From Aminobacter sp. AP02 (GTDB lineage Bacteria; Pseudomonadota; Alphaproteobacteria; Rhizobiales; Rhizobiaceae): DNA of 64,000 nt. The position numbers and the translations under genes are program-made. The DNA lies in the NCBI RefSeq assembly GCF_003148805.1, contig NZ_QGGX01000020.1, positions 1 to 64,000 on the forward strand, in the 5' to 3' direction. Below the pieces are notes generated by a model, which had not been told where the DNA came from, did not search any database, and saw nothing but the letters and a program-made list of their open reading frames with translations. The stretch's first letter is position 1, and each line of letters begins with the position of its first letter. This document shows, piece by piece, positions 16,866 to 28,070 of the stretch.

Positions 16866-18137
16866 TCAGGCTTCGCGCACCAGCCTCGGCTTTGTTGCCT
16901 TGCGCGCGGTGGCGCCATAGCTGGCCATGAAGTCGACGATGCGCGGCACGATCTCGGCGCGGAAGCGCGAGCCGTTGAAGACGCCGTAATGGCCGACCGC
17001 CGGCTGCATGTAATGCGCTTTCATGTCGTCGGGTAGGTTGACGCAAAGATCGTGCGCGGCCTGGGTCTGGCCAAGGCCCGAAATATCGTCGTTTTCACCC
17101 TCGACGGTGAATAGCGCGACGTTGCGGATCGCCGAGGTGTCGACCGGCTGGCCGCGATGGGTCATCTCGCCCTTGGGCAAGGCGTGGCGCACGAACACCG
17201 TGTCGACGGTTTGCAGGTAGAACTCGGCCGTCAGGTCCATCACCGCCAGATACTCGTCGTAGAAGTCGCGATGCTTCTCGGCGCCGTCGCCATCGTTCTT
17301 CACCAGCTGCATGAAGAAGTCCTTGTGAGCGATGATGTGGCGGTCGAGGTTCATGCTCATGAAGCCCGACAGCTGCAGGAAGCCTGGATAGACATCGCGG
17401 GTGAAGCCGGGTGCGGGCCACGGCACCTGCATGATGACGTTGTCGCGGAACCAGTCGATGCTTTTTTGTTCGGCGAGTTCGTTGACGGCGGTCGGATTGC
17501 GGCGCGTATCGATCGGCCCGCCCATCAGCGTCATGGTCGCAGGCGCAAAACGGTCGCCGCGCGCTTCCATGACTGCCACTGCCGCCAATACCGGCACCGA
17601 GGGCTGGCAAACCGCCATCACATGGGTATCCGGCCCAAGGGCATGGAACATGTCGATGACATAGTCGATGTAGTCGTCGAGGTCGAACTTGCCTTCGGTC
17701 ACCGGAACCATGCGGGCGTCGGCCCAGTCGGTGATGTAGACGTCCGCATGCGGCAGCATCGCCTCGACAGTGCCGCGCAGCAGTGTCGCATAATGTCCCG
17801 ACATCGGTGCGACGATCAAAAGCTTGGGGTCGGGGCGGCGTCCCGTAGGCAGCGCGCGTTCGAAGCGGATCAGGTTGCAAAATGGCCGCGACCAGGCGAC
17901 TTTTTCGGTAACCGCCACCGGCTGGAAGTCGATTGTTGTCTTTTCCAGACCGAATTGCGGCTTGCCATAGCGGCGAGTGGTGCGCTCGAACAGTTCGGCC
18001 ATCGCCGCCACGGAGCGGCCCAGCGGCATGTGCGAAAACGGGTTCAGGGGGTTGGAGTAGAAAAGTTTGACCGCGTCGGCATAGGCGCGTGCCGGCTGGA
18101 AAGCGGCGTGGGTCGATTCATAAAGCTGGTAAAACAT
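16866..18137 (-). CDS. phaZ: intracellular polyhydroxyalkanoate depolymerase
   Basis: A 423-aa intracellular PHA depolymerase that mobilises stored polyhydroxybutyrate. It is an alpha/beta hydrolase with Cys177 as likely nucleophile in the MAVCQPSVP box, as known for this family, an Asp in the GENDDISG segment and a His in the VGHYGVF segment near the C-terminus. There is no signal peptide, which fits action on granules. ATG 18137 is chosen because GAGGA lies 5 bp upstream; the 30-residue extension to 18227 is not family-like. It is monocistronic with a strong terminator. Confidence 0.93.
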   Translation of the reverse strand: MFYQLYESTHAAFQPARAYADAVKLFYSNPLNPFSHMPLGRSVAAMAELFERTTRRYGKPQFGLEKTTIDFQPVAVTEKVAWSRPFCNLIRFERALPTGRRPDPKLLIVAPMSGHYATLLRGTVEAMLPHADVYITDWADARMVPVTEGKFDLDDYIDYVIDMFHALGPDTHVMAVCQPSVPVLAAVAVMEARGDRFAPATMTLMGGPIDTRRNPTAVNELAEQKSIDWFRDNVIMQVPWPAPGFTRDVYPGFLQLSGFMSMNLDRHIIAHKDFFMQLVKNDGDGAEKHRDFYDEYLAVMDLTAEFYLQTVDTVFVRHALPKGEMTHRGQPVDTSAIRNVALFTVEGENDDISGLGQTQAAHDLCVNLPDDMKAHYMQPAVGHYGVFNGSRFRAEIVPRIVDFMASYGATARKATKPRLVREA

Positions 18138-18187
18138 GAAGTCCTCATACGGCCATGCGGGAAGGCGAGCCGGCCGGAGGCCCGTCA

Positions 18188-18226
18188 TGCGATGCAGCGA
18201 AGGTAACAAACATCTGCTGCGATGCA
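18188..18226. repeat. direct repeat GCGATGCA upstream of phaZ
   Basis: GCGATGCA occurs at 18189-18196 and 18219-18226, 30 bp apart, in the leader region of phaZ. Such TGC-rich repeats can be PhaR-type operator elements, but this is only a suggestion. Confidence 0.3.
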
Positions 18227-18431
18227 ATATCTCACTTGGCGTGAAACAGGGTCATTCTTTAGTCCAAGCTGTTGAAAAACCGTTTCCATCAGCGCCGCCG
18301 GCTCAGCATTGGCCAGCCTTGACGTTGTGCGCCGCGGTAGTTCGGCGAGTCGGTCCTTCCGGACGCGTGCAAGCCCGCATCCGGGCCAAAGTGGCCCGGA
18401 GTTCTTGCAACATCAGACGTGTCGGATTGGG

Positions 18432-18719
18432 CTAGATACCCTCGACCAGCATGATCTCGCCGTCGGCGAATTGCTGGCGGATTGACTTGGCGTGCTGGTA
18501 TTCCGGCGAGAAATAGCAGTTGCGCGCGTCCTTCATCGAGGCGAACTCGATGATGACGTTGCGGGCGCGGCCCGGACCCTCGACCGCTTCATGGGCGCCG
18601 CCGCGGGCGATGAACTTCGCGCCGAAGCGCTCGAAGGCAGGCTTTGCGGCGGCAACGTAACCCTTGTAGCCCTCGGGGTCGCGGACATCGACGCGCGCGA
18701 TCCAGTATGCCTTGGTCAT
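18432..18719 (-). CDS. DUF1330 domain-containing protein
   Basis: A 95-aa protein with the ferredoxin-like alpha/beta fold of the dimeric alpha-beta barrel superfamily. The family pattern is visible: AYWIARVDVRDPEGYKGYV at the start, ARGG and a VIIEF strand, and YSPEYQ near the end. The function is not established; members occur beside many metabolic genes. It lies 24 bp downstream of pyrF on the same strand, probably in one transcript. Confidence 0.88.
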   Translation of the reverse strand: MTKAYWIARVDVRDPEGYKGYVAAAKPAFERFGAKFIARGGAHEAVEGPGRARNVIIEFASMKDARNCYFSPEYQHAKSIRQQFADGEIMLVEGI

Positions 18720-18743
18720 GATTTTCTCCCCGACACCAGGTTT

Positions 18744-19442
18744 TCAGGCCGAAGCCATTTCTTCGAGGATAGCCTGTGCGGCGGCCCGCCTGTCAACCGC
18801 GCCGACGATCGGGCGGGCGACAACGAGGTGGCTCGAGCCGTTGCGGATGGCGTCGGCGGGGGTGACGACGCGCTTCTGGTCGCCATGGTCGCTGCCAGCC
18901 GGACGGATACCCGGCGTGACCACGGCCATGTTGTGCCCAACGATACGGCGCACGGCGGACGCTTCGCTGGCCGAACAGACGATGCCGCCCATGCCGGCGT
19001 TGAGCGCTTGCTCGGCGCGGTGCAGCACCAGCGTATGCGGGTCGAACTCGTAACCCGCCTCGATCATGTCCTTGTCGTCCATCGAGGTCAGCACCGTCAC
19101 CGCGAGCAGGCGCAGTTCGCTGCCCTCGGCAGCCTTGACCGCCGCCTTCATTGCCTTGGGATAGGCGTGCAGGGTCAGCATGGTCATGCCCATCTTGACG
19201 ATGTTTTCGACGCCCTTGGCCACCGTGTTGTCGATGTCCAGAAGCTTCATGTCGAGGAAGACTTTCGTGCCCCCGCTCGCCAGTTCACGCGCGAAATCGA
19301 GCCCGCCGGCAAAGGCGAGCTGGTAGCCGATCTTGTAGAAATTGGCTGTGCCTTCGAGGTCGCGCACTGCCTTTTCCGCTTCCTTCACGGTCGGCAGGTC
19401 GAGCCCGACGATCAGCCGGTCGCGCATCGCTTCGATTGTCAT
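18744..19442 (-). CDS. pyrF: orotidine 5'-phosphate decarboxylase
   Basis: A 232-aa TIM-barrel enzyme that makes UMP from OMP, the last step of de novo pyrimidine synthesis. The catalytic [11 protein letters not shown] motif (Lys and Asp array) is present near residue 60, as is the phosphate-binding TPGIRP segment and a [11 protein letters not shown] phosphate loop at the end. ATG 19442 with GAGGAGA about 9 bp upstream is taken instead of the 35-residue longer frame, which has no family similarity. Cytoplasmic. Confidence 0.95.
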   Translation of the reverse strand: MTIEAMRDRLIVGLDLPTVKEAEKAVRDLEGTANFYKIGYQLAFAGGLDFARELASGGTKVFLDMKLLDIDNTVAKGVENIVKMGMTMLTLHAYPKAMKAAVKAAEGSELRLLAVTVLTSMDDKDMIEAGYEFDPHTLVLHRAEQALNAGMGGIVCSASEASAVRRIVGHNMAVVTPGIRPAGSDHGDQKRVVTPADAIRNGSSHLVVARPIVGAVDRRAAAQAILEEMASA

Positions 19443-19596
19443 GGTTCGTGTCTCCTCGACAGCAGTGCCGCCCGTTCGATCAGGGGCCGGCACGGCCGTC
19501 CCGTGCCCTCTTGCAGGCTGTCGCACCCTCACAGGGTGCGCCAACATCGTGGCGACGGGTATAGGGGCGATCAGCCTGTCAAATCAAGCACGCCGC

Positions 19597-20202
19597 TCAG
19601 TGCTTTGCGCGGCGATAGACCCAGAGCTGCGTCGGCGGAATATTGCGGATGATGAAGTCGAAATGCTCGACCGTGTAGTTGCCCAGCCCCGGGGGGATTG
19701 GCGATTTCGGTCCATAAGTAAGCTGTATCACCGGCCTGCCTGCCGGAATGCGCCTGAGCAGGCCTTCGAGATAGGCCACGCGGCTGGCGACAGGAAAATT
19801 GAGCAGCGGCACGCCCGATATGACTGAGTCGAAGACTACGTCGCTCTTGTCGCCGAGCGTCTTGTCGAGGTCGAAGGCATCGCCCTCGATGACGTTGACG
19901 CGCGGATACAGGCGACGCAGGTGCTGGACGAAATCAGATGAATATTCAACGGTGTAGAGATGCTCAGGCTTCACGCCGTGAGCCAGGATCGCCTTGGTGA
20001 TGACGCCGGTGCCGGGGCCGACCTCCAGCACTGGCAAGCCCGACTTGGTGTCGATGACCGAAGCCATGCGCTTTGCGGTGACCGAACTCGTCGGCACGAT
20101 CGAACCAACGGCCTTCGGCTTGTCGATCCAGCCCTTGAAGAACTTCAGTTCGTCGTCGAACTTGGCCGCAAGGGTTTTACGCAATCCGGAACCGCGTGGC
20201 AT
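19597..20202 (-). CDS. pmtA: phosphatidylethanolamine N-methyltransferase
   Basis: A 201-aa SAM-dependent methyltransferase of the rhizobial PmtA type. The SAM motif I is VLEVGPGTGVIT (about 57-68), followed by EYSSDF and EGDAFDLD motifs. It starts with a basic amphipathic region that could bind membranes. PmtA methylates phosphatidylethanolamine towards phosphatidylcholine at the inner membrane, which matters for rhizobial host interaction. It is placed next to pyrF and dnaJK, as I recall for related genomes. Confidence 0.85.
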   Translation of the reverse strand: MPRGSGLRKTLAAKFDDELKFFKGWIDKPKAVGSIVPTSSVTAKRMASVIDTKSGLPVLEVGPGTGVITKAILAHGVKPEHLYTVEYSSDFVQHLRRLYPRVNVIEGDAFDLDKTLGDKSDVVFDSVISGVPLLNFPVASRVAYLEGLLRRIPAGRPVIQLTYGPKSPIPPGLGNYTVEHFDFIIRNIPPTQLWVYRRAKH

Positions 20203-20301
20203 CGCTTCGATCTCCTCACCGTTGCTGCGGGAGAAATAACAGCAACCCAGCCCAGCGCAAGCGGAAAGCTAACTCAATTTCCGTTACGGCAGAAACAATT
20301 C

Positions 20302-21435
20302 TCACTTATCCCCGAAGGACTCGAAAAAGTCCTTCATGCGCGAGAAGAAGCCGCTCGATTGCGGCGAATTCTCGGTCGAGGACAGCTTCTCGAACTCTTC
20401 GAGCAATTCACGCTGGCGCCTAGTCAGGCTTTGCGGCGTCTCGACCGCGGTCTGGATGTAGAGATCGCCGACCTGCGGCTGGCGCAGGATCGGCATGCCC
20501 TTGCCCTTGAGGCGGAACTGGCGCCCGTTCTGGGTGCCTTCGGGTACCTTGACGCGTGTCTGGGTGCCATCGAGCGTCGCCACCTCGAACGAGCCGCCAA
20601 GGGCTGCCGTGGTCATCGAGATCGGCACCTTGCAGTAGAGGTCGGCACCGTCGCGCTGGAAGAATTCATGCGGCTTGACCGACAAGAAGATGTAGAGGTC
20701 GCCCGAAGGGCCGCCGCGCAGCCCGGCTTCGCCTTCGTTGGCTAGGCGGATGCGGGTGCCGTCCTCGATGCCCGAGGGAATGTTGACCGACAGCGAGCGC
20801 TCTTCGGTGACGCGGCCCTGGCCAGCGCACTTGCCGCACGGATCCTTGATGGTCTGGCCGCGGCCCTGGCACTGAGGGCAGGTGCGTTCGATCGAGAAGA
20901 AGCCCTGGCTCGCGCGCACCTTGCCGTGGCCCTGGCACATCGAGCAGGTCACTGGCTGCGTGCCGGCCTTGGCGCCGGAACCGGCGCATTCGGTGCACAG
21001 GATCGAGGTTGGCACGCGGATCTGCGCGGTCTTGCCGGCGAAGGCTTCCTCGAGCGTGATTTCCATGTTGTAGCGCAGGTCGGCACCGCGCTCGCGCCCG
21101 CCTGACGAGCGGCGGCGGCCGCCGCCCATCATGTCGCCGAAGATATCCTCGAATATGTCGGCGAAGCCGCCGGCGCCAAAGCCCTGGCCACCGCCATTGC
21201 CCATGCCGCCATTTTCGAAGGCGGCATGGCCGAATCGATCATAGGCGGCGCGCTTCTGGGGGTCCTTCAGCGTCTCGTAGGCTTCGTTGATTTCCTTGAA
21301 CTTGTGCTCGCACGCATCGTCGCCCGGATTGCGGTCGGGATGGAACTGCATGGCGAGCTTGCGGAAGGCCGACTTGAGCTCCTTGTCGTCAGCACCCTTC
21401 TGGACGCCCAGCGTTTCGTAGAAATCAGCTTTCAT
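20302..21435 (-). CDS. dnaJ: chaperone DnaJ
   Basis: A 377-aa Hsp40 co-chaperone. The J domain holds the HPD motif (FHPDRNPG, near residue 32), a Gly-rich region follows, then four zinc-binding CxxCxGxG repeats ([32 protein letters not shown]) and the C-terminal substrate-binding domains. It stimulates DnaK ATPase. It is on the same strand as dnaK, about 210 bp below it, with a terminator hairpin between, so it may rely partly on read-through. Confidence 0.97.
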   Translation of the reverse strand: MKADFYETLGVQKGADDKELKSAFRKLAMQFHPDRNPGDDACEHKFKEINEAYETLKDPQKRAAYDRFGHAAFENGGMGNGGGQGFGAGGFADIFEDIFGDMMGGGRRRSSGGRERGADLRYNMEITLEEAFAGKTAQIRVPTSILCTECAGSGAKAGTQPVTCSMCQGHGKVRASQGFFSIERTCPQCQGRGQTIKDPCGKCAGQGRVTEERSLSVNIPSGIEDGTRIRLANEGEAGLRGGPSGDLYIFLSVKPHEFFQRDGADLYCKVPISMTTAALGGSFEVATLDGTQTRVKVPEGTQNGRQFRLKGKGMPILRQPQVGDLYIQTAVETPQSLTRRQRELLEEFEKLSSTENSPQSSGFFSRMKDFFESFGDK

Positions 21436-21592
21436 GTTTTCTCGCTGCCCGGCTGCTCAATGTCTCTGCGTGGTCTTGCATGGCATTGCTTTGCCGGTTC
21501 TTTTCTCGGCGACAGGCCTTCGATTTAGTAAGTCGAAGCCCGCTACGCCAGAGTTGGTGCGGCCTGGGCCGCATTTTTTCGGTTCGGGTTGC

Positions 21593-21624
21593 AAAAAAGC
21601 CCGGCCAAACCGCCGGGCTTTTTT
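21593..21624. terminator. terminator between dnaK and dnaJ
   Basis: A 12-bp stem AAAAAAGCCCGG / CCGGGCTTTTTT with an 8-base loop, bounded by A and T runs, so it can work in both directions. It follows the dnaK stop by about 20 bp and probably attenuates transcription into dnaJ. A second GC hairpin with a T tract in the plus direction lies at 21560-21577. Confidence 0.85.
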
Positions 21625-21646
21625 GTCAGAGCCTTGAAATGGGCAC

Positions 21647-23563
<1,917 letters not shown>

Positions 23564-23687
23564 TTTTGTATCTTCTCTCCGCTAAGCAGGCTCTCTGGAC
23601 CCATGAAGGCGTTCCGACGAAAGCCCCTGTTCACTCGAAATACCGCTCCGGACACCGGTTTTCCGGGCCGAAGCGGTGTTGCGGCGT

Positions 23688-23716
23688 ATATAAGAACAGG
23701 CTTCTGGCAGCGCAAG
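23688..23716 (-). promoter_or_regulatory. RpoH-type promoter of dnaK
   Basis: On the minus strand CTTG (23716-23713) and CTTATAT (23694-23688) are separated by 18 bp, a fair match to the alphaproteobacterial RpoH consensus (CTTG, then C-rich -10 ending TAT). It lies 125 bp upstream of the dnaK start, in the gap divergent from the HtpX-type peptidase gene. Confidence 0.6.
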
Positions 23717-23778
23717 CGTTCTGCAACTTTCCTTGCGCAGGACTCGGCAAAAGCCTGTGGCAAGCTCATATTCCATAC

Positions 23779-24888
23779 ATGAGTGAGCCGCATTCCATCA
23801 ATCTCCTCGAGCACCGGCGCAATCATGCGGTCAATGCGCTGCAGACATGGCTGCTCGGTGCCGGCAGCCTGCTTTTGCTCGGCGTCACCGCCTGGGCCTT
23901 CGCCGGTAGCACCGGCATCCTGTATGCCATTGTCTTTGGCGCGCTCTCCATGTGGGCGGTCCGGCGCATTAGCCCGCAAATGGTCCTGTCGATGTACAAG
24001 GCACGACAGGTCACCCCGGCAGATTTTCCGGCCGGCTTCCGCATCGTCGAGGAACTTGCCCGCCGCGCCGAACTGCCGGCCACGCCGAAACTCTACGTCA
24101 TACCGTCCAAGATGATGAACGCCTTCGCCGTCGGTCGCCGCAACGACGCGGCGATCGCCGTCACCGATGCGCTCGCCCGCACGCTGACGCCGCGCGAACT
24201 GGCCGGCGTTCTCGCCCATGAGATCAGCCACATCGCCCATGAGGACGTGAAGGTGATGGCCTTTGCCGACATGGTGTCGCGCTTCACCTCCTTCATGTCG
24301 ACGGTCGGACTGGTGTCGTTGTTCTTCAATCTGTTCGGTTTTGCCGGGGGCTTCCGCACCCAGGTACCGTGGCTGGCTGTTGTGGTGCTGCTTGCCGCGC
24401 CAACTGTCGGCGGCCTGCTGCAGATGGCGCTTTCGCGCACCCGTGAATTCGAAGCCGATCTCGGTGCGGCAGCCCTCACCGGCGACCCCGACGGTCTAGC
24501 CTCGGCGCTGACCAAGCTCGAGCGCGCTCAGGGCCGATTGTGGGAAAACATCCTTCTGCCGAGCGGGCGCATTCCCGATCCCTCGGTGCTGCGCCCCCAT
24601 CCGCTGACGGCGACACGCATAGCCCGGCTCAGGGCGCTCAGAACCGCCGAGATACCCGACGAGTTGGTGGCAGGTAGCACTGCCGGGCGGCGACATGTTC
24701 CGCGACCTTCGATAATCCCGAAAATCCGCGCGCATCCCGGTACCTATCTCCCGCGTGGCGCGCGCGGTTTCATCAATGCCGCCAACACCGATTTCGCCGA
24801 CGACACCCGACCAGCCAGCGACGCCCCGCTCAACCCGCCTGCCAGCGCACCACGTATCCGCGTGACGCGCGGCGGGGTGTGGTGGTGA
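23779..24888 (+). CDS. htpX: HtpX-type M48 zinc metalloprotease
   Basis: A 369-aa inner-membrane peptidase. Two hydrophobic segments lie near residues 25-60, then the M48 zinc motif HEISH (near 155) and a third ligand Glu in SRTREFEADLGA. Further hydrophobic stretches flank the active site. HtpX proteins degrade damaged membrane proteins under heat or envelope stress, and the divergent neighbour dnaK is a heat-shock gene. ATG 23779 is the first in-frame ATG with family-like sequence; the ribosome site is weak. It is longer at the C-terminus (about 70 disordered residues) than E. coli HtpX. Confidence 0.85.
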   Translation: MSEPHSINLLEHRRNHAVNALQTWLLGAGSLLLLGVTAWAFAGSTGILYAIVFGALSMWAVRRISPQMVLSMYKARQVTPADFPAGFRIVEELARRAELPATPKLYVIPSKMMNAFAVGRRNDAAIAVTDALARTLTPRELAGVLAHEISHIAHEDVKVMAFADMVSRFTSFMSTVGLVSLFFNLFGFAGGFRTQVPWLAVVVLLAAPTVGGLLQMALSRTREFEADLGAAALTGDPDGLASALTKLERAQGRLWENILLPSGRIPDPSVLRPHPLTATRIARLRALRTAEIPDELVAGSTAGRRHVPRPSIIPKIRAHPGTYLPRGARGFINAANTDFADDTRPASDAPLNPPASAPRIRVTRGGVWW

Positions 24889-25575
24889 TTTTGTGAGGTC
24901 GAGCGTGAATAGATTTTCCACGGGTTGGCAAGTTTTTTGTTGGGGCGCGTTGCCCCGGCTGTGATGATTGCGGCTGTTGCGACCACGGTTGCCGTTTCGA
25001 GGCATCCAGAGATCTGGGCCATCGATGTAGCTTCGTCGTCGAGGCAGCTGCCGCCGGGGTCCAAAGCTACCACGTCCAGGAGCTGTCACCCTCTGTCAGT
25101 TACCAGCGTGGATAGCCGAGCCCCTTCCACCACGCCCTCCGGAGCCATCGTATAATCATGCCAGTTCCTCCCATGGGAACGCCGGTCGCGACGGTGATCT
25201 GTGGGGAGGAACCGGCGCCTCCGGTGACGAGCCAACGTAGCTCGCTACCCGGCGAGGTTCCGTCCAATGGTTCCCCTCCTGGGACTACGCCCGGGGTGCG
25301 CTGGACGAGCGCTAGTGGGGCCGACGATGGGCGAAAATGCCTGGAGACGGCCTGCGGAAGCGGAACGGGCGGGAACAGAAATCGCCGGCGGGACGCGAGG
25401 TTCGCGCCACATAATTGTTATCGGAAGGCACGGCCTCGCGCCCCGCTTCCCGAACCACCTCCCTTTGACGGGAGTGCTCTTTGACAATGGCCAGGCGCAA
25501 AAGCGAGCGTGGCGGTGAAGAAGTGTGTTGGCCGAAGCGGGAACCTGCTCCGAAAAAGCTGGGTGATGGCCTTGC
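24889..25575. other. 687-bp convergent intergenic region
   Basis: Between the ends of htpX and the TauE/SafE gene. It holds no standard-length gene I can support. Visible items are a 19-codon ORF with a strong ribosome site (25100-25159, minus), an inverted pair GTAGCTT / AAGCTAC (25027-25033 and 25065-25071), and a GGGGCGCGTTGCCCC hairpin near 24941. I looked for RNase P RNA, tmRNA and SRP RNA consensus elements and found none. Confidence 0.5.
25100..25159 (-). CDS. possible Trp-rich micropeptide
   Basis: A 19-aa ORF, MIIRWLRRAWWKGLGYPRW, starting at ATG 25159 with GGGAGG 7 bp upstream, an ideal ribosome site. It has four Trp, four Arg, one Lys and no acidic residue, so it would be cationic and amphipathic. 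It could be a leader peptide, a membrane-active peptide or chance. No downstream gene on the same strand would be regulated by it. Confidence 0.35.
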   Translation of the reverse strand: MIIRWLRRAWWKGLGYPRW

Positions 25576-26343
25576 TTACAGAAACTCCATGAGTCCGCGC
25601 CGCACAAGATCGAGCGCCAGTACGGTAATCGCGATCTTGAACCACTTGCGAAAACTTTCCTCCGGCATGCGTTCGAGCAGCTTGGTGCCGTAGACGGTGC
25701 CGAAATAGCCGGAGACGATCATCGCGGCTATCAGCGGCAGCCAATCCCAGAAGGCGAAGCCGGCGAGACCGAAGACGATGATCTTGAGACCGTGCTGGGC
25801 CACCATGCCGGCGGCATGGGTTGCCACCAGGGCCTTGCGGTCGTTGGCGAAGAATTGCGCGAACAGCACCGAAACCAGCGGCCCGGTGGCACCGACCAGC
25901 ATTCCCACGAGGGCCACCGCGACGCTCGCCACGGCAAGGCCGGCGCGGGTCAGCTTTTCGATGCCGGGAATCTTGGCCCACGTAATGGAGATGACGAAGG
26001 CGCCGAGCACCAGTTTAAGCAGAGCGTCGGGCAGCTGGATGACGACAAATGCGCCGATGACGGCACCCACCATGCTGCCCGCGATGAAGGGCGCTGCGAC
26101 ATCCATGCGCACATTGACGCGCTGGTGCCAGGCGCGGCCGGTATTGGAGCCGAGCTGGACAGCACCATGGACCGGGATGAGCGCGGCCACGGGCACGAAC
26201 AGCCCCATCAGCGTCAGCATGGCAATGCCCCCGCCGACGCCGAAAGCTGCGGTCAGCGCCGAGGTGAAGGCGCTGGCGACGACGAGTGTTGCCGCGACAA
26301 GCGGCTCGAGTCCCTGGGGCAGGAGAGTGGCGAGGGCGTCCAT
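25576..26343 (-). CDS. TauE/SafE family sulfite/anion exporter
   Basis: A 255-aa membrane protein with about eight hydrophobic helices and the two family repeats. The first is marked by AAFGVGGGIAMLTLMGL and GAVQLGSNTGRA, the second by GMLVGATGPLVSVLFA and a THAAGMVAQHGLK segment. TauE/SafE proteins move sulfite, sulfonates or other small anions; the substrate here is unknown. ATG 26343 is used because the 102-residue upstream extension reads as non-family sequence over the neighbour. It directly follows the epimerase gene. Confidence 0.85.
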   Translation of the reverse strand: MDALATLLPQGLEPLVAATLVVASAFTSALTAAFGVGGGIAMLTLMGLFVPVAALIPVHGAVQLGSNTGRAWHQRVNVRMDVAAPFIAGSMVGAVIGAFVVIQLPDALLKLVLGAFVISITWAKIPGIEKLTRAGLAVASVAVALVGMLVGATGPLVSVLFAQFFANDRKALVATHAAGMVAQHGLKIIVFGLAGFAFWDWLPLIAAMIVSGYFGTVYGTKLLERMPEESFRKWFKIAITVLALDLVRRGLMEFL

Positions 26344-26360
26344 GCGCCCTCGGTCCGCGC

Positions 26361-27332
26361 TCAGGCCTCCCGGCGCGTGAACTGGCCGGCGTAGCGGTAG
26401 CGCCAGAGGTAGCTCGGCAGGATCGAGGCGGTGGACTTGGGCGAAATGCCGATAGCAGCGATGGCGCGGCCCTCGTCCTGCGCGGCCTTCGACACGACAT
26501 TGTCGGAGCGCAGCAGCATGACCTGGTCCTTGGTCAGCAGCGGGTTGGGCAGCAGGCCGAGCACGGAGGCCTGCAGGTTCGCGGCCCACCACGACATCGG
26601 CAACAGTATGCGCTTGCGGTCGATGACCTCGAGCATTTCTTCCATGCACTGCTTGAAGCTCAGGACCTGCGGACCGCCAAGCTCATAGACCGAACCGCCC
26701 TTGACCTTGCCGTCTACTGCGCGGGCAACGGCCTCGGCGACGTCGCCGACATAGATCGGCTGGAAGCGGGTTTCCCCGCCGCCGATGAGCGGCAGAACCG
26801 GCGAGAAACGGGCCATGTTGGCGAAGCGGTTGAAGAAGCCATCCTCAGGTCCGAAGACGATCGACGGCCGATAGATGACGGCATCGGGCATGGTGTCCAG
26901 GACGGCCTTTTCGCCACGCGCCTTGGTCTGGGCGTATACGGACTCGGAGTGCGCATTGGCGCCGAGTGCCGAGACGTGGGTCAGCGAAGCACCGACAGCG
27001 CGGGCGGCTTCGGCAACGGCGCGGGCGCCGAATTCATGCACCGTCGAGAATCGCTGGCGTCCGCTTTCATGCAGGATGCCGACGAGATTGATGACATGCG
27101 ATGCGCCCTGTACCGCGCGGTCGACCGACCAGCGCACGCGCAGATTGGCCTGAACCGGTTGGATCTGGCCGACATTGCCCAGCGGCTGCAGGTGGAAAGC
27201 GAGATCGGGGCGGCGGCAGGCGACGCGTACCAGATACCCGCGCTGCGCCAGCGCCCGCACGACATGGCGGCCGAGGAAGCCGGATCCGCCAAATACGGTC
27301 ACGAGTTGCGGGGTCTGCAGTATTTCGGTCAT
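26361..27332 (-). CDS. NDUFA9-like NAD(P)-binding epimerase family protein
   Basis: A 323-aa extended SDR. The Rossmann motif is FGGSGFLGRHVV (about 14-25); NLVGIL, HVSALGA and YAQTKARGE follow, and the C-terminal part has the RPSIVFGPEDGFFNRFA segment typical of the NDUFA9 branch (accessory subunit 9 of complex I). Bacterial members are often linked to membrane or quinone functions, but the activity is unproven. ATG 27332 is chosen by domain start. Confidence 0.87.
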   Translation of the reverse strand: MTEILQTPQLVTVFGGSGFLGRHVVRALAQRGYLVRVACRRPDLAFHLQPLGNVGQIQPVQANLRVRWSVDRAVQGASHVINLVGILHESGRQRFSTVHEFGARAVAEAARAVGASLTHVSALGANAHSESVYAQTKARGEKAVLDTMPDAVIYRPSIVFGPEDGFFNRFANMARFSPVLPLIGGGETRFQPIYVGDVAEAVARAVDGKVKGGSVYELGGPQVLSFKQCMEEMLEVIDRKRILLPMSWWAANLQASVLGLLPNPLLTKDQVMLLRSDNVVSKAAQDEGRAIAAIGISPKSTASILPSYLWRYRYAGQFTRREA

Positions 27333-27485
27333 CGCTGGCTCCGGTCGCCAAAAGGGGCATGCCAAAAAGGGCACGGATGTAGCGTTTCTTAGCCCGTTTC
27401 GCGAAAAAGGCAATCATCGACAGACTGCGCGGAGCGGCCCGCGCCGATGTGGCGCGGGCTTGTGGTTTGCCTTGGGAGGCGAGCT

Positions 27486-27944
27486 CTAGAATTCGCGGCC
27501 GAGACGCGCGTCGACCGAGTGTCGGTTGCCGCCGCGCACGGCGAAGAACAGGAAGATCGCGGCCCAGATGATCGACTTTTCCGCGCCCTGGTAGCCCTGG
27601 CCCATGGTGATCCAGTGGAACCAGACGGTGACGAGAAGAACGAACATGGCGGCGAATGCGGCCGGGCGCGTGAACAGGCCGATGACGATCAGAGTGCCGC
27701 CGAAGAACTCGGTGCAGGACAACAGCAGCGACCAGAAGGCGCCGGGGTAGAAGCCGAGGCCTTCGACCATGCCGGCAGCGCCGAACGGGTCGGAGATCTT
27801 GCCGAGGCCGTGGGTGACAAGGGCTGCGCCGGCGACGACGCGCAGGATCGTCTCGGCGGCATCATGCAGGTTTGAATAGAGGCCACGAAGTGCGGGAATG
27901 AAGAGTCGGCGGCCGGAATTTTCGGTCGTCAGGGTCAAGGACAT
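27486..27944 (-). CDS. DoxX family membrane protein
   Basis: A 152-aa protein with four predicted membrane helices. It shows the DoxX pattern: RVVAGAALVTHGLGKI, GFYPGAFWSLLLSCTEFFGG and GLFTRPAA. DoxX proteins are integral membrane proteins tied to thiol and redox stress; no catalytic role is established here. ATG 27944 has GGAGA just upstream. It is divergent from csbD, sharing an intergenic region with GTCAA repeats. Confidence 0.88.
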   Translation of the reverse strand: MSLTLTTENSGRRLFIPALRGLYSNLHDAAETILRVVAGAALVTHGLGKISDPFGAAGMVEGLGFYPGAFWSLLLSCTEFFGGTLIVIGLFTRPAAFAAMFVLLVTVWFHWITMGQGYQGAEKSIIWAAIFLFFAVRGGNRHSVDARLGREF

Positions 27945-28015
27945 GTCTCCGTTTGCGGGGCTACGCATGATCGAATGTTGCAACGCACCAACGCAGCAAA
28001 GGTTACGTCACGGTC

Positions 28016-28057
28016 AAGTCAACAAGGTTTGATATAAATATGATTGACAAAGTCAAC
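28016..28057. repeat. AAGTCAAC repeats between doxX and csbD
   Basis: AAGTCAAC occurs at 28016-28023 and 28050-28057, 34 bp apart, and the second is part of the palindrome TTGAC-AAA-GTCAA (28044-28056). The position in the divergent gap suggests an operator for the DoxX gene. The binding protein is not known. Confidence 0.35.
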
Positions 28058-28070
28058 TTTGAAAAATGTT

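Noticed and set aside
24889-25575. Possible RNase P RNA, tmRNA or SRP RNA in the large gap
   Set aside because: None of the conserved core elements of these RNAs could be found on either strand.
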